Of a stretch of 64,000 nt of DNA, positions 26,106-34,805 are shown piece by piece. The notes under the pieces were generated by a model. That model saw nothing but the letters and a program-made list of their open reading frames with translations. It ran no database searches and was not told the DNA's origin. Origin of the DNA: Rickettsiales endosymbiont of Stachyamoeba lipophora (GTDB lineage: Bacteria; Pseudomonadota; Alphaproteobacteria; Rickettsiales; 33-17); the NCBI RefSeq assembly GCF_003932735.1, contig NZ_CP033611.1, positions 1,649,501-1,713,500 of the forward strand, in the 5' to 3' direction. Every line of letters starts with the position of its first letter. Positions within the stretch are counted from its first letter, which is position 1. Made by a program: the position numbers and the translations under genes.

Positions 26106-26276
26106 CCTTGGGAATTATTAGTATTTTTCTGTTTGCTATTACTAATTATAGATATTATTTATTAATTAAACATTAAGAACTATCGAGAGACATAATTAGC
26201 AACTATAAGTTTAGAGTTCAATAAGAAAATATATATTCTCAATTATTAGCAATAACAAATCAAAGGTATGAAAAGT

Positions 26277-26810
26277 ATGACCAAATGTATTATACTTAAC
26301 GGAGCTTCTAGTAGCGGCAAATCAACAATTATCAAAGCCCTACAAACACTTATGCCTGATTTAGCTCATGTAAGATTATCAGATATTGCCTTCCTTTATT
26401 TTGGTATGTTTCATGATAATTATTTTCATGATCCCGAATGGGGAGAAGTTAGATATAAACGCCAAGTAGCAATAAGAGAAATGGTTATTGCTCAAAGCTT
26501 AATTATGCTTAAGCAGGGATTTGATATCTGTATAGATACTACCTTTGATGGCCCCAAAGCAGATGAGATGATGCAATATTATCTAGGCAGCTTAAAAGAT
26601 TTTAATCCTATTATGATTGGCATAATTTGTGATTTAGAAGTTTTAGAACAGCGTGAAATAGCTCGAGGTGATCGTAAAGCAGGCTGGGGACGCGCCCAAA
26701 TTGAAGACGGCATTCATCAAAACAGACCTTATGCGTTTACAGTAGATAACACCACTAATTCACCTGAGGAAACCACAAAGATAATTTTTAACAACCTCAA
26801 GAATTTTTAA
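26277..26810 (+). CDS. Chloramphenicol phosphotransferase-like P-loop kinase
   Basis: 177 residues from ATG at 26277; an in-frame ATG at 26268 is only one base from the AAAGG ribosome-binding site, so the later start is preferred. Walker A is IILNGASSSGKSTIIKALQ. Further family marks are HVRLSDIAFLYF, ICDLEVLEQREIARGDRKAG, and the end YAFTVDNTTNSPEETTKII. Relatives include Streptomyces CPT, which phosphorylates chloramphenicol; many homologues have other unknown substrates, and resistance here is not implied. Confidence 0.88.
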   Translation: MTKCIILNGASSSGKSTIIKALQTLMPDLAHVRLSDIAFLYFGMFHDNYFHDPEWGEVRYKRQVAIREMVIAQSLIMLKQGFDICIDTTFDGPKADEMMQYYLGSLKDFNPIMIGIICDLEVLEQREIARGDRKAGWGRAQIEDGIHQNRPYAFTVDNTTNSPEETTKIIFNNLKNF

Positions 26811-26836
26811 GAGCTAGCTTGCAGGTACTCAACAGG

Positions 26837-27295
26837 CTATAACATTTGGCTGGAATATGCTGATTGATCACTCTTTCTTAACCACAAAGGTAAAATCGTT
26901 AAAAATTTTTGTGGAAGTATATTATATTTTTCCAACTCGCTAAGAGGACACCAGATAAATTTTACAGGATCTTCTAAGGATTGCGGAGCATGTTTTATGC
27001 TTAAACCATCGCACTTTATCTTAAATACCATGTTTATCTCATGATACAATCTTCCTTTATTATTCCAAGAACACTCAAGAACTCCTAAGAACTCTTCATA
27101 GACCGTATTAATACCCAATTCTTCTTTTATCTCTCTTCTTAAAGCTAACCAGGCTGGCTCACCAAGTTCAACATGACCCCCAGGTAAGAAAAATTGGTCG
27201 GTATTAAAATTGGTATTTTTTTCTGTTGGAGTGAGTAAAAGTATATGATTTTCTTCCACAATGACTCCTCTAACTTTAACTACTATATTGTTCAT
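26837..27295 (-). CDS. NUDIX hydrolase
   Basis: 152 residues, the usual length for a single-domain NUDIX protein. The full NUDIX box is present at about residues 38-62 (GGHVELGEPAWLALRREIKE, then ELGI), fitting GX5EX7REUXEEXGU. The first strand (VVKVRGVIVEENHILLL) and the end (FIWCPLSELEKYNILP) are typical. It hydrolyses a nucleoside diphosphate linked to some moiety; the substrate cannot be told from sequence. It is convergent with the CPT-like gene, 26 bases apart. Confidence 0.9.
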   Translation of the reverse strand: MNNIVVKVRGVIVEENHILLLTPTEKNTNFNTDQFFLPGGHVELGEPAWLALRREIKEELGINTVYEEFLGVLECSWNNKGRLYHEINMVFKIKCDGLSIKHAPQSLEDPVKFIWCPLSELEKYNILPQKFLTILPLWLRKSDQSAYSSQML

Positions 27296-27653
27296 TTATA
27301 AGACCCAAACTATTATATCTAACTGATAAAACATCTTTTTAAATAGTCTTAAAAAAGCTTAATAATAAATTTTCTATACCCATATTTTATAAAAATATCC
27401 TCAATCCAGCAATTATTAATGCAAAATTAACAAAAACTTTATTGCATATCAAGTTTAATGTGCCAATTAAAATATTAACCTTACACATAAACCAGATACT
27501 TTATGGATGACCCAACAATAATTTATATATGCTATAACTCATAATTTCTTACAATTATTAAACTTATACGTACAGACTAGACAAACGAATAGTTGAGGCA
27601 TATATTACAAATAACTTTACGTACATTGTTACATATCACATAATATAGTTAAA
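27296..27653. other. Intergenic region, nothing recognised
   Basis: A 358-base AT-rich stretch between divergent NUDIX and thioesterase genes. It must contain both promoters. I see no hairpin, repeat or gene fragment I can support. Confidence 0.5.
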
Positions 27654-28106
27654 ATGCTTATGAAACCGATTGATCTTCAAAATTACCTTCATAAAAATAT
27701 TCCTATTTCAGTTGCTTTAGGAGTAGAGGTCAAAGATGCTACTTGCAGCAGGGTAGTATTAAGCGCTCCAATTGAGTTAAATATTAATCATAAAGGAACA
27801 GTGTTTGGGGGTAGCTTGCACTCTTTAGCTACTTTATCTTGTTGGGGTTTAGTTTTTATGAATCTAGCAGATTATCCGCTACCAACGGAGATTGTTATTG
27901 CTAATAGTGAAATTAAATACCTCACTCCCGTAAAAAACAATTTTACCGTAGAGTGTTCTACAATCGATAAACATGATTGGATACAATTTAAAGAAGTACT
28001 CGATGAAAAAGGTAAAAGCCGTATTAAGCTAAATGCTAATATTTATCAAGGCGGAGATTTAGCAATTGATTATCAGGGAGTTTTTGTGGCAATTAGTAAA
28101 AAATAA
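27654..28106 (+). CDS. YiiD C-terminal-domain thioesterase (hotdog fold)
   Basis: 150 residues. The sequence follows the YiiD_C family: PISVALGVEVKDATCSRVVL, then NINHKGTVFGGSLHSLATLS (central helix of the hotdog fold), then IKYLTPVKNNFTVEC. Proteins of this type are presumed acyl-CoA or acyl-ACP thioesterases. An alternative Met lies two codons downstream. It has no operon partner. Confidence 0.85.
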   Translation: MLMKPIDLQNYLHKNIPISVALGVEVKDATCSRVVLSAPIELNINHKGTVFGGSLHSLATLSCWGLVFMNLADYPLPTEIVIANSEIKYLTPVKNNFTVECSTIDKHDWIQFKEVLDEKGKSRIKLNANIYQGGDLAIDYQGVFVAISKK

Positions 28107-28604
28107 TACTGTTATATAATCTCCTTAATTCTAGGTAAGCCTTACGGGTATTTTGAAACAATTTCTAATTATTATTAAAAACAAAATATAAACTATAAAT
28201 ATACATTCATATCAAATACCATATCAATCAGTAGCTTGATAGTAAGAACTCAGCTTTTTACATCTATTCAAAATAGACCTTCCCATGCTTATAAATTTTA
28301 CCTTACTATAGCTACTTACTACACAGTAGTTTATATAAAAAGTTATTATGCATCCAGGTAAAAGCTAAGCTTTTGCTAGATATAAAGTATCTAAATTTTA
28401 TTTATTTTTATTAGCAGAAATTGTGTAATAGCGAAATCTAACATCTTAGCTTTCTCTTATGTTCAATCTTATTTTCAACTACCTATAGCAACTTAGCTTG
28501 CACAATAATATATTCATATTAATAATTATTAATTGAACATTTCAACTATAACTTGAAAAAGTTATAAAATTTGCTATGCATATTCTGTCGTTTAGTTAGG
28601 AGGC
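28107..28604. other. Intergenic region, nothing recognised
   Basis: About 500 AT-rich bases upstream of the glycosylation cluster. A small palindrome (aaaagctaagctttt near 28363) is present. No coding remnant is recognisable in any frame; the region presumably holds the cluster's promoter. Confidence 0.45.
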
Positions 28605-29966
28605 ATGATGGTCGCTTTATCAAAAAAGATCTTAATTTTAACTTTTTTACCAGCAATAATTTTTATTATTTACACCCTAAGCTTTTATCACACCATGCTG
28701 CTATGGGATCATTTTGATATACTATTTTATGTCGAAAAATATTATCAAGGTACTTTGACTTTACTGGACACCTTTCAACCTCATGGCAGTCATTTTCATA
28801 CTGTGGGTTATTGGTTTATGCTAGCCAATTTAATTTTAAGCAAGGGCAATCTTTTATACGATGCTATAGGAAATATTATTTTTACTCTGATAGCTTTTGG
28901 TTTTTTATATATCCAAATTAAAGAAACCGCTTCTCAGCTAAATAATTATAAATTTTTACATTTTTTTTTACCTATCGCAGCATTCACTCTCTTTTCCTTA
29001 GACCAAGCGAGCAACCTTGTATGGGGCTGGCAAATTGCGGTATTTATTAATATATTAGGCACCATATTAGTAATAATAAATTTAAGCCGTACTAAGCTAA
29101 CTTTATCAAACATGATACTTGCTATAATCGGGGTATTTATTGCTTTTTATACTTTTACTACCGGCCTTGCATTATGGCCAATCGGACTGACTTTAATTTG
29201 CTTACATCAGAATTTACCAATTACTAAGAAATATAATTATATCATTATCTGGCTAGTTTGCGGTATAGCTATCATCTCGCATTTTTACTTGGCTATTATT
29301 AGCCAATCTTTTTCAGTAAGCACTTTAAATTTATTTCAAATCATTAAATATTTAGGTCATTTTACTTTATTATATATTGGTTCTCCTATTGTGAGGTTTG
29401 CCAATGATTTGGCACCTTTATTTACCATTTTAGGTTTAAGTATATTTGGTTGGTTTATATGTTCCTTTAGAAAGCAACCTAAAATTATTACCATTGCCCT
29501 GCCCTACATTGCCTTTATACTATACGGTCTAGGTACAGCTATACTCACAGCTTTTGGTAGAATGGAGTATGGCCCTAATCAAGCTTTAATTAGTAGATAT
29601 ATCAGCTTTGCAAACTTTTTTTGGTTAGGTATCTTTGGTTTAATCATCATAAGCATCCTCGTAAAAAAACAAAATCAATCGCAACATACTCATAAAATAT
29701 TGATAGGATTACTAACTATAATACTTTCATTAAAGCTGATTAACTCTATTCAAGTCAGTAAAAAAAATGCATTTATATCTTACAAATATAGAACCTTAGA
29801 AAAACTCATTGTTGAACAATATCCAACTATGAGCGAACAAAATTTATCCACGCTATATTGGCATATGGAAAAACTCCAAAATGGGCTTAAGTTTCTAGCG
29901 GAAAAACGTCTGAATTTGTTTAGACACCTTCCTGAACCTGAAGATCAAACTTTGATACAACAATAA
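28605..29966 (+). CDS. Polytopic membrane protein of a gtr-type cluster
   Basis: 453 residues with roughly ten to twelve membrane helices and an early periplasmic loop (YHTMLLWDHFDILFYVEKYY, then FQPHGSHFHTVGYWF). The topology and position directly before GtrB- and GtrA-like genes suggest the type-specific glycosyltransferase that moves a lipid-linked sugar onto a surface glycan; I see no sequence motif that proves it. A strong AGGAGG (28598-28603) precedes tandem ATGs at 28605 and 28608; spacing favours 28608. The next gene begins 13 bases after the stop. Confidence 0.85.
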   Translation: MMVALSKKILILTFLPAIIFIIYTLSFYHTMLLWDHFDILFYVEKYYQGTLTLLDTFQPHGSHFHTVGYWFMLANLILSKGNLLYDAIGNIIFTLIAFGFLYIQIKETASQLNNYKFLHFFLPIAAFTLFSLDQASNLVWGWQIAVFINILGTILVIINLSRTKLTLSNMILAIIGVFIAFYTFTTGLALWPIGLTLICLHQNLPITKKYNYIIIWLVCGIAIISHFYLAIISQSFSVSTLNLFQIIKYLGHFTLLYIGSPIVRFANDLAPLFTILGLSIFGWFICSFRKQPKIITIALPYIAFILYGLGTAILTAFGRMEYGPNQALISRYISFANFFWLGIFGLIIISILVKKQNQSQHTHKILIGLLTIILSLKLINSIQVSKKNAFISYKYRTLEKLIVEQYPTMSEQNLSTLYWHMEKLQNGLKFLAEKRLNLFRHLPEPEDQTLIQQ

Positions 29967-29979
29967 CAAAAAATATTTT

Positions 29980-30942
29980 ATGGATGATAAGATGAGCGTC
30001 AGGCCCCTACCACAGCTGCTTTCGATAATTGTTCCTATGTATAATGAAGAAAAAAATGTAAATCTTTTTATAGATTCTCTTATTAGCATTTTAAATACAC
30101 AAAATTATCTTTTTGAAATTATCTGTATTAATGATGGTAGCACAGATGGGACTTTGCTTACTTTACTAACAAAGCAGCAATCTATTCCTCAGCTAATAAT
30201 ATTAGATTTTGCCCGCAACTTTGGTAAAGAAGCTGCTTTAACCGCAGGAATGGATCATGCTCAAGGTGAAGTGGTGGTGCCTATTGATGCAGATCTTCAG
30301 CACCCACCTCAGCTAATTCCCGTTATGATTGCTAAATGGCAAGAAGGATATGATATGGTTTTGGCTAAACGCAGCAGTAGAAATGATGAATCTTACCTTA
30401 AAAGATTTAGCGCATATATTTTCTATAAATTGATTAACTCACTTTCAGATACCAAAATTTTTGAAGATGTTGGAGATTTTCGCTTATTAGATCAAAAAGT
30501 TATAAATGTTATCCGTAATTTACCAGAACGTCATCGGTTTATGAAAGGGATTTTCTCATGGCCTGGCTTTAATAGTATTACTATAACTTTTGATGTGCAG
30601 GCAAGAAATGCTGGTAATAGTAAATGGAGTTTCTTTAAATTATTATCTTTGGCAATGAATGGCTTAGCTTCTCATACCACCTTTCCTTTACGTGTAGCTG
30701 GTTATATTGGCTTAGCAATCTCTCTCTGTTCATTAACTTATGCTGCATGGCTAGTTATTAAGACCATCGCTTATGGTGGAGATGTACCTGGATACGCTTC
30801 TTTAATGGTTGGCATTACCTTACTGGGAGGCATCCAACTAACTTTTATGGGAATTTTAGGAGGATATTTAGGCAGAGTATATAACGAGGTTAAACAGCGT
30901 CCTATTTATGTGTTACGTGAGGTGATTTATGCCGTTAAGTAG
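29980..30942 (+). CDS. GtrB-like family 2 glycosyltransferase
   Basis: 320 residues. A GT-A domain occupies residues ~10-235: LLSIIVPMYNEEKNVNLFID, ICINDGSTDGT, the metal-binding region VPIDADLQHPPQL, and RHRFMKGIFSWPGF. Two C-terminal membrane helices follow (LRVAGYIGLAISLCSLTYAA; LMVGITLLGGIQLTFMGIL). This is the GtrB/DPM1 type that charges undecaprenyl phosphate with a sugar from UDP-glucose or a similar donor. The GtrA-like gene overlaps its end by 14 bases. Confidence 0.93.
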   Translation: MDDKMSVRPLPQLLSIIVPMYNEEKNVNLFIDSLISILNTQNYLFEIICINDGSTDGTLLTLLTKQQSIPQLIILDFARNFGKEAALTAGMDHAQGEVVVPIDADLQHPPQLIPVMIAKWQEGYDMVLAKRSSRNDESYLKRFSAYIFYKLINSLSDTKIFEDVGDFRLLDQKVINVIRNLPERHRFMKGIFSWPGFNSITITFDVQARNAGNSKWSFFKLLSLAMNGLASHTTFPLRVAGYIGLAISLCSLTYAAWLVIKTIAYGGDVPGYASLMVGITLLGGIQLTFMGILGGYLGRVYNEVKQRPIYVLREVIYAVK

Positions 30943-31330
30943 TAACAAATTACTACCCCCTACTCATAAATTGCTTCGTTTCATAGTTGTAGGAATTATA
31001 GTCACCCTTATTCATGCAAGCATATTAGCTTTGTTAGTTGAAGCAGCACACCTAGCGGTCTTACCAGCCAATTTTATAGCTTTTTGTATAGCTTTTATTA
31101 TTTCTTTTTTAGGTCACCATCATTGGTCGTTTAAATCAACTGCTAAATATCGCAATAGCTTGCCTAGATTTTTGGCCTGTGCCCTTTTAGGCATATTATT
31201 TAACCAAGTAATCATGTGTATTAGCATAGAAATACTTAGGCTAAATTATCGCATTGGCTTTATCATTATTATCTGTGTAATCCCCATTATTACATTTATA
31301 GTTAATAACTTTTGGGCTTTTAAACATTAA
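30929..31330 (+). CDS. GtrA-like flippase
   Basis: 133 residues with four predicted membrane helices, the normal size for GtrA. Typical elements are KLLRFIVVGIIVTLIHASIL near the start, FIISFLGHHHWSF after the second helix, and the ending IVNNFWAFKH. GtrA proteins are thought to flip undecaprenyl-phosphate-linked sugar across the inner membrane. Translation is probably coupled to gtrB through the 14-base overlap. Confidence 0.9.
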   Translation: MPLSSNKLLPPTHKLLRFIVVGIIVTLIHASILALLVEAAHLAVLPANFIAFCIAFIISFLGHHHWSFKSTAKYRNSLPRFLACALLGILFNQVIMCISIEILRLNYRIGFIIIICVIPIITFIVNNFWAFKH

Positions 31331-31459
31331 TAATACCCTGATTATTATGCTCTTTGAACTTTCATCAAAACCCATCAACAGCTAGTAATTAGCTATAATT
31401 CTTAGCTTCTTTTGTAGGCATATTATTTTTACAATCATCCTTGTTTAGTTACAATTTAA

Positions 31460-31486
31460 TTGACAAAGCGTTAACTTTATTATAAA
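31460..31486 (+). promoter_or_regulatory. Sigma-70-type promoter of the gene at 31544
   Basis: TTGACA at 31460-31465 matches the -35 consensus exactly; TATAAA at 31481-31486 is the -10 with a 15-base spacer, or TAAATT two bases on with 17. The site lies ~60 bases before the start codon. Confidence 0.6.
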
Positions 31487-31543
31487 TTTAAAATAGTTGT
31501 TAACATACTTTGCTGAAATTTTATTATAGAAAGGAACATTAAA

Positions 31544-32113
31544 ATGTACTTAAATTTTTGTAAATATCATGTTCAAGATAGAGATTATACTAGAGCAGAG
31601 GTTGCAAGCCTTATAAATAACGATACGTTTAAGCATCATATTTTATCAAATGGGCAGCATTTTTATTCCTTAGGTAGCACTGCTGAAACTTTAGCTGTAC
31701 CTTTGGGTATAGCAGCAGCGGCTGTTGTAATTGTTAGTGCTATAGCGGTTACAGCTTTAGCAGCTAGTAACATTGAGGAAGATAATGAGAGCTGCAGTAG
31801 CAGCAACAACCATACTACTACAAATAACTATTATATTGGTGGCGCCTACTACAATAATAATAACCGTTATAATTCAGGATTCAAAGTAACTGATATTAAA
31901 GATGACCATTATTCCGGTAGAGAAGTTACCAAATTTTTGAATGAATATTATGATTATAATTTATTTCAATTTAACAAATCAGCCCATTATGGTAATATTA
32001 TAGATAATCTTATAAATCATAAATATGCTGAAGCAGATATACCAACTAACTACAATAGTAACTTTTTTAGTTGGGATGCTGCTGTCTTAGATACAGATTA
32101 TTTAATGAGCTAA
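31544..32113 (+). CDS. Unknown conserved family, member C
   Basis: 189 residues, third member of the family at 21249 and 22211. The N-terminal block (NFCKYHVQDRDYTRAEVASL, HFYSLGSTAETLA) and C-terminal block (DDHYSGREVTKFLNEYYDYN, INHKYAEADIPT, FFSWDAAVLDTDYLMS) are conserved. The centre is one alanine/valine-rich helix (~residues 50-75) and then an Asn/Tyr/Ser-rich loop (NNHTTTNNYYIGGAYYNNNN), unlike A and B. A good Shine-Dalgarno (AAAGGA) and a consensus promoter suggest it is well expressed. The function is unknown. Confidence 0.88.
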   Translation: MYLNFCKYHVQDRDYTRAEVASLINNDTFKHHILSNGQHFYSLGSTAETLAVPLGIAAAAVVIVSAIAVTALAASNIEEDNESCSSSNNHTTTNNYYIGGAYYNNNNRYNSGFKVTDIKDDHYSGREVTKFLNEYYDYNLFQFNKSAHYGNIIDNLINHKYAEADIPTNYNSNFFSWDAAVLDTDYLMS

Positions 32114-32122
32114 TATTTGAAT

Positions 32123-32192
32123 TTGAGAAAGTTTAATAATTAAACTAGGATGGTCTCACGCGAGTAGAGTAATATTTATTAAACTTTCTCAA
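32123..32192. repeat. 17-base perfect inverted repeat
   Basis: Arms at 32123-32139 and 32176-32192 are exact reverse complements (TTGAGAAAGTTTAATAA) around a 36-base loop that includes GGTCTCACGCGAG. It begins 10 bases after the stop of the gene ending at 32113. It may be a processing or termination hairpin, or a miniature element end; no T tract follows the second arm. Confidence 0.6.
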
Positions 32193-32341
32193 CCAAATTA
32201 TTAGCGCAATATAACAATATTAATTTATTTTTATATCACATCTTCATTGCATCTATATTTAATAGCTCATATAAACTATTACTTGAATAAGTACTTTATT
32301 ATTCTTAGAGTAATAACTCATCGATCAATAAATTATAATTT

Positions 32342-33256
32342 ATGAAAAATAAGCTTATATTACTAATGGTCTTAGTTATTGCAACTTCGTGCATTACTCG
32401 TCCACATATCAAATTTAATCAACATCAATTTATTGAGCAAAACAGAAAAATTGAGAATATTAGAGTAGCATTAGTTTTAGGTGGTGGCGGATCGAGAGGA
32501 GTAGCCCATATTGGCGTATTGGAAGTATTAGAAAAGCATAAAATACCTATTGATTTGATTGTAGCTACTAGTGCAGGAAGCATTATAGGTGCTTTATATG
32601 CTGATTCTTTATCTGTTCCTCAAATTAAGGAAAAGATTTTTCAATTAAATAAATGGGATATACTAGATCTTTCTATTATAAACACCATTAATTTGCTCTA
32701 TACTACTTCTGGGCTTATTGAGGGTAAGCGGCTTGAAAAATTTCTAAGCAAAAACTTAACTATTGCTAATTTTGAGCAAGCCAGTATACCTGCCGTGTTC
32801 GTAGCTACTGATATTTTACAACAAAAAACATTCATTTTTAATAAAGGGCCATTGATCCCTGCGATTATGGCTTCATCTGCCATTCCGCCGGTAATACCTC
32901 CTGTAGAAGTTTATAATAAGATCTTAATTGATGGCGGCGTAATGGAACCGGTACCAGTGAGAATAGCTAAAAAATATCATCCTAAAATTATTATAGCAGT
33001 GGATATTTGTGAGCCTCCTCCATCACAATCATTACCTAAGAATACTCTAGATCTAACTTACTGGGCATTATGGGTTTCCTACAATGAGCTTGCTCATCTT
33101 CAAGGCGGCATTGCTGATATAGTAATTAAACCAGAATTAGAAGGATTTGGGATGTTTAATAATGATCATACACATGAATTATATAATTTAGGCGTAAAAG
33201 CAGCCGAAAAACAAATTCCTGCAATTAAAGCAAAACTAAAAATGATTGGTTCTTAA
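32342..33256 (+). CDS. Patatin-like phospholipase, probable lipoprotein
   Basis: 304 residues. The first 17 residues form a lipoprotein signal (MKNKLILLMVLVIATSC). The patatin domain has the oxyanion loop LGGGGSRGVAHIGV near residue 48, the nucleophile motif ATSAGSIIGALYAD near residue 78 (the family GxSxG, with Ala for the first Gly), and LIDGGVMEPVPV with the catalytic Asp near residue 197. Patatin-type enzymes cleave acyl chains from phospholipids. In intracellular bacteria they can act on host membranes, but a lipid-anchored RssA-like enzyme may act on the cell's own envelope. Confidence 0.92.
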   Translation: MKNKLILLMVLVIATSCITRPHIKFNQHQFIEQNRKIENIRVALVLGGGGSRGVAHIGVLEVLEKHKIPIDLIVATSAGSIIGALYADSLSVPQIKEKIFQLNKWDILDLSIINTINLLYTTSGLIEGKRLEKFLSKNLTIANFEQASIPAVFVATDILQQKTFIFNKGPLIPAIMASSAIPPVIPPVEVYNKILIDGGVMEPVPVRIAKKYHPKIIIAVDICEPPPSQSLPKNTLDLTYWALWVSYNELAHLQGGIADIVIKPELEGFGMFNNDHTHELYNLGVKAAEKQIPAIKAKLKMIGS

Positions 33257-33263
33257 CGACGTG

Positions 33264-33294
33264 ATAATAAGCAGTAGTAGCTACTGCTTATTAT
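33264..33294. terminator. Hairpin between convergent genes
   Basis: ATAATAAGCAGTAG (33264-33277) pairs perfectly with 33281-33294 across a 3-base loop. It lies between the convergent patatin-like and BaiN-like genes and probably ends transcription from both sides. Confidence 0.65.
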
Positions 33295-33343
33295 TGATAA
33301 AAGAGAACAACTATATCGTTTAAATGATTAAAATATTTTAGCT

Positions 33344-34528
33344 TTATGCACTAAAACCCGCTACAAAGCCCGAAGACCACGCCCACTGGAAATTATATCC
33401 ACCAAGCCAGCCGGTAACATCTACCACCTCTCCTATAAAATATAAATTTGGTACTTTTTTTGATTCCATAGTTTTAGAAGATAACTCTCCAGTACTCACC
33501 CCTCCTGCAGTTACTTCAGCCTTTAAGTAACCTTCAGTACCATTAATATTAATTTTAAAACAATGTAGGGTTTCAGCAATTTTTTCTAATTCTTTCGCTT
33601 TATAATCTATAAGCTTTTTAGGTGTAATATTTGCTGTACACCAAGTTTCTACAAATCTATTAGGCAAAAATTCTTTAAGAATATTAGCAAGCAAAGTTTT
33701 GTTATTTTTTTCTTTAATAAATAATTCTTTTAAATTTAAATTAGGTAATAAATTAATATTAATTATCTGATTTTGTGGTTGCTTAATATAAGAAGAGATT
33801 TGTAGAATTGCAGGCCCGCTTAAACCCCGGTGAGTAAATAAAATATTTTCTTTAAAAGCAGCCGAATCATAATTCACTATTGATGGAATAGATATACCAC
33901 TTAAGCTTTTAAAAAAATCTAGATCATACTCACTTACGGTAAGCGGTACTAATGCAGGATAAGTAGGAACTATATTTAAACCAAATTGCTTAGCTATACG
34001 GTAACCAAAATCTGTTGCACCAATTTTAGGGATAGAAAGACCACCAGTAGCTACAATCAATGATGTTGCTGAAAAATCCCCATCATTTAGTGTCTTTATT
34101 ATGAAATCTTCACTTTTATTAACATCCATTATTGTACTGTTAAGTAAGATTGTGACATCAAATTTTTTACACTCTTCAAGTAACATATTAATAATTTGTC
34201 CTGAAGATCCATCACAAAATAACTGCCCTAAGGTTTTTTCATGATAAGTAATATTATATTTTTCTACTAATTTTATAAAATCATGTTGAGTATATTGTGA
34301 TAAAGCAGAAATTGCAAAATGAGGATTATCAGAAAGATAATTTTTAGGGGTAGTATAAAGGTTAGTAAAATTACATTTTCCACCACCAGAAATTCTTATC
34401 TTTTCACCAATTTTATTACTATGTTCTAGTAATAATACTTTTCTGTTACGTTTTCCAGCTTGAGCTGCAGCCATAAGCCCTGCAGCTCCCCCTCCTACTA
34501 CTATAACATCATATTGGGTAGCCTGCAC
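33344..34528 (-). CDS. BaiN/YhiN (HI0933) family flavoprotein
   Basis: 394 residues, the family's usual length. FAD binding is shown by DVIVVGGGAAGLMAAAQAGK at the N-terminus, then KIGEKIRISGGGKCNFTN, the family signature. The second half has LIVATGGLSIPKIGATDFGY, FTHRGLSGPAILQIS and the C-terminal EVVDVTGWLGGYNFQWAWSSG that closes the FAD site. The family includes HI0933/YhiN and the bile-acid enzyme BaiN; the physiological substrate is usually unknown. Confidence 0.93.
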   Translation of the reverse strand: MQATQYDVIVVGGGAAGLMAAAQAGKRNRKVLLLEHSNKIGEKIRISGGGKCNFTNLYTTPKNYLSDNPHFAISALSQYTQHDFIKLVEKYNITYHEKTLGQLFCDGSSGQIINMLLEECKKFDVTILLNSTIMDVNKSEDFIIKTLNDGDFSATSLIVATGGLSIPKIGATDFGYRIAKQFGLNIVPTYPALVPLTVSEYDLDFFKSLSGISIPSIVNYDSAAFKENILFTHRGLSGPAILQISSYIKQPQNQIININLLPNLNLKELFIKEKNNKTLLANILKEFLPNRFVETWCTANITPKKLIDYKAKELEKIAETLHCFKININGTEGYLKAEVTAGGVSTGELSSKTMESKKVPNLYFIGEVVDVTGWLGGYNFQWAWSSGFVAGFSA

Positions 34529-34724
34529 AAATTTATCCTAGTTTTCATATTAAGCTTTGAGTCCTTAACATATGAAAAATCAAATTAATAACAACTATAT
34601 TTTCTATAAATGGATAATTTTATACAATTAATCTTATAATACTTTATTCTTAGCGTTTGCTTTATAACCTTAAAAGGCTTTAGATTAACAATCTCAAAAA
34701 AGTTAACAATTGGTTAATATAAAG

Positions 34725-34753
34725 TTGACAAAGTTATAATTTTGCTATAATAT
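34725..34753 (+). promoter_or_regulatory. Sigma-70-type promoter of the gene at 34806
   Basis: TTGACA at 34725-34730 and TATAAT at 34746-34751 are both consensus, with a 15-base spacer (or TAATAT at 34748-34753 with 17). The predicted 5' leader is about 45 bases. Confidence 0.7.
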
Positions 34754-34805
34754 AACAATTAGTTAAATAACTACCACTCTGAATTGCTAACTATAGGCCA
34801 GTAAA

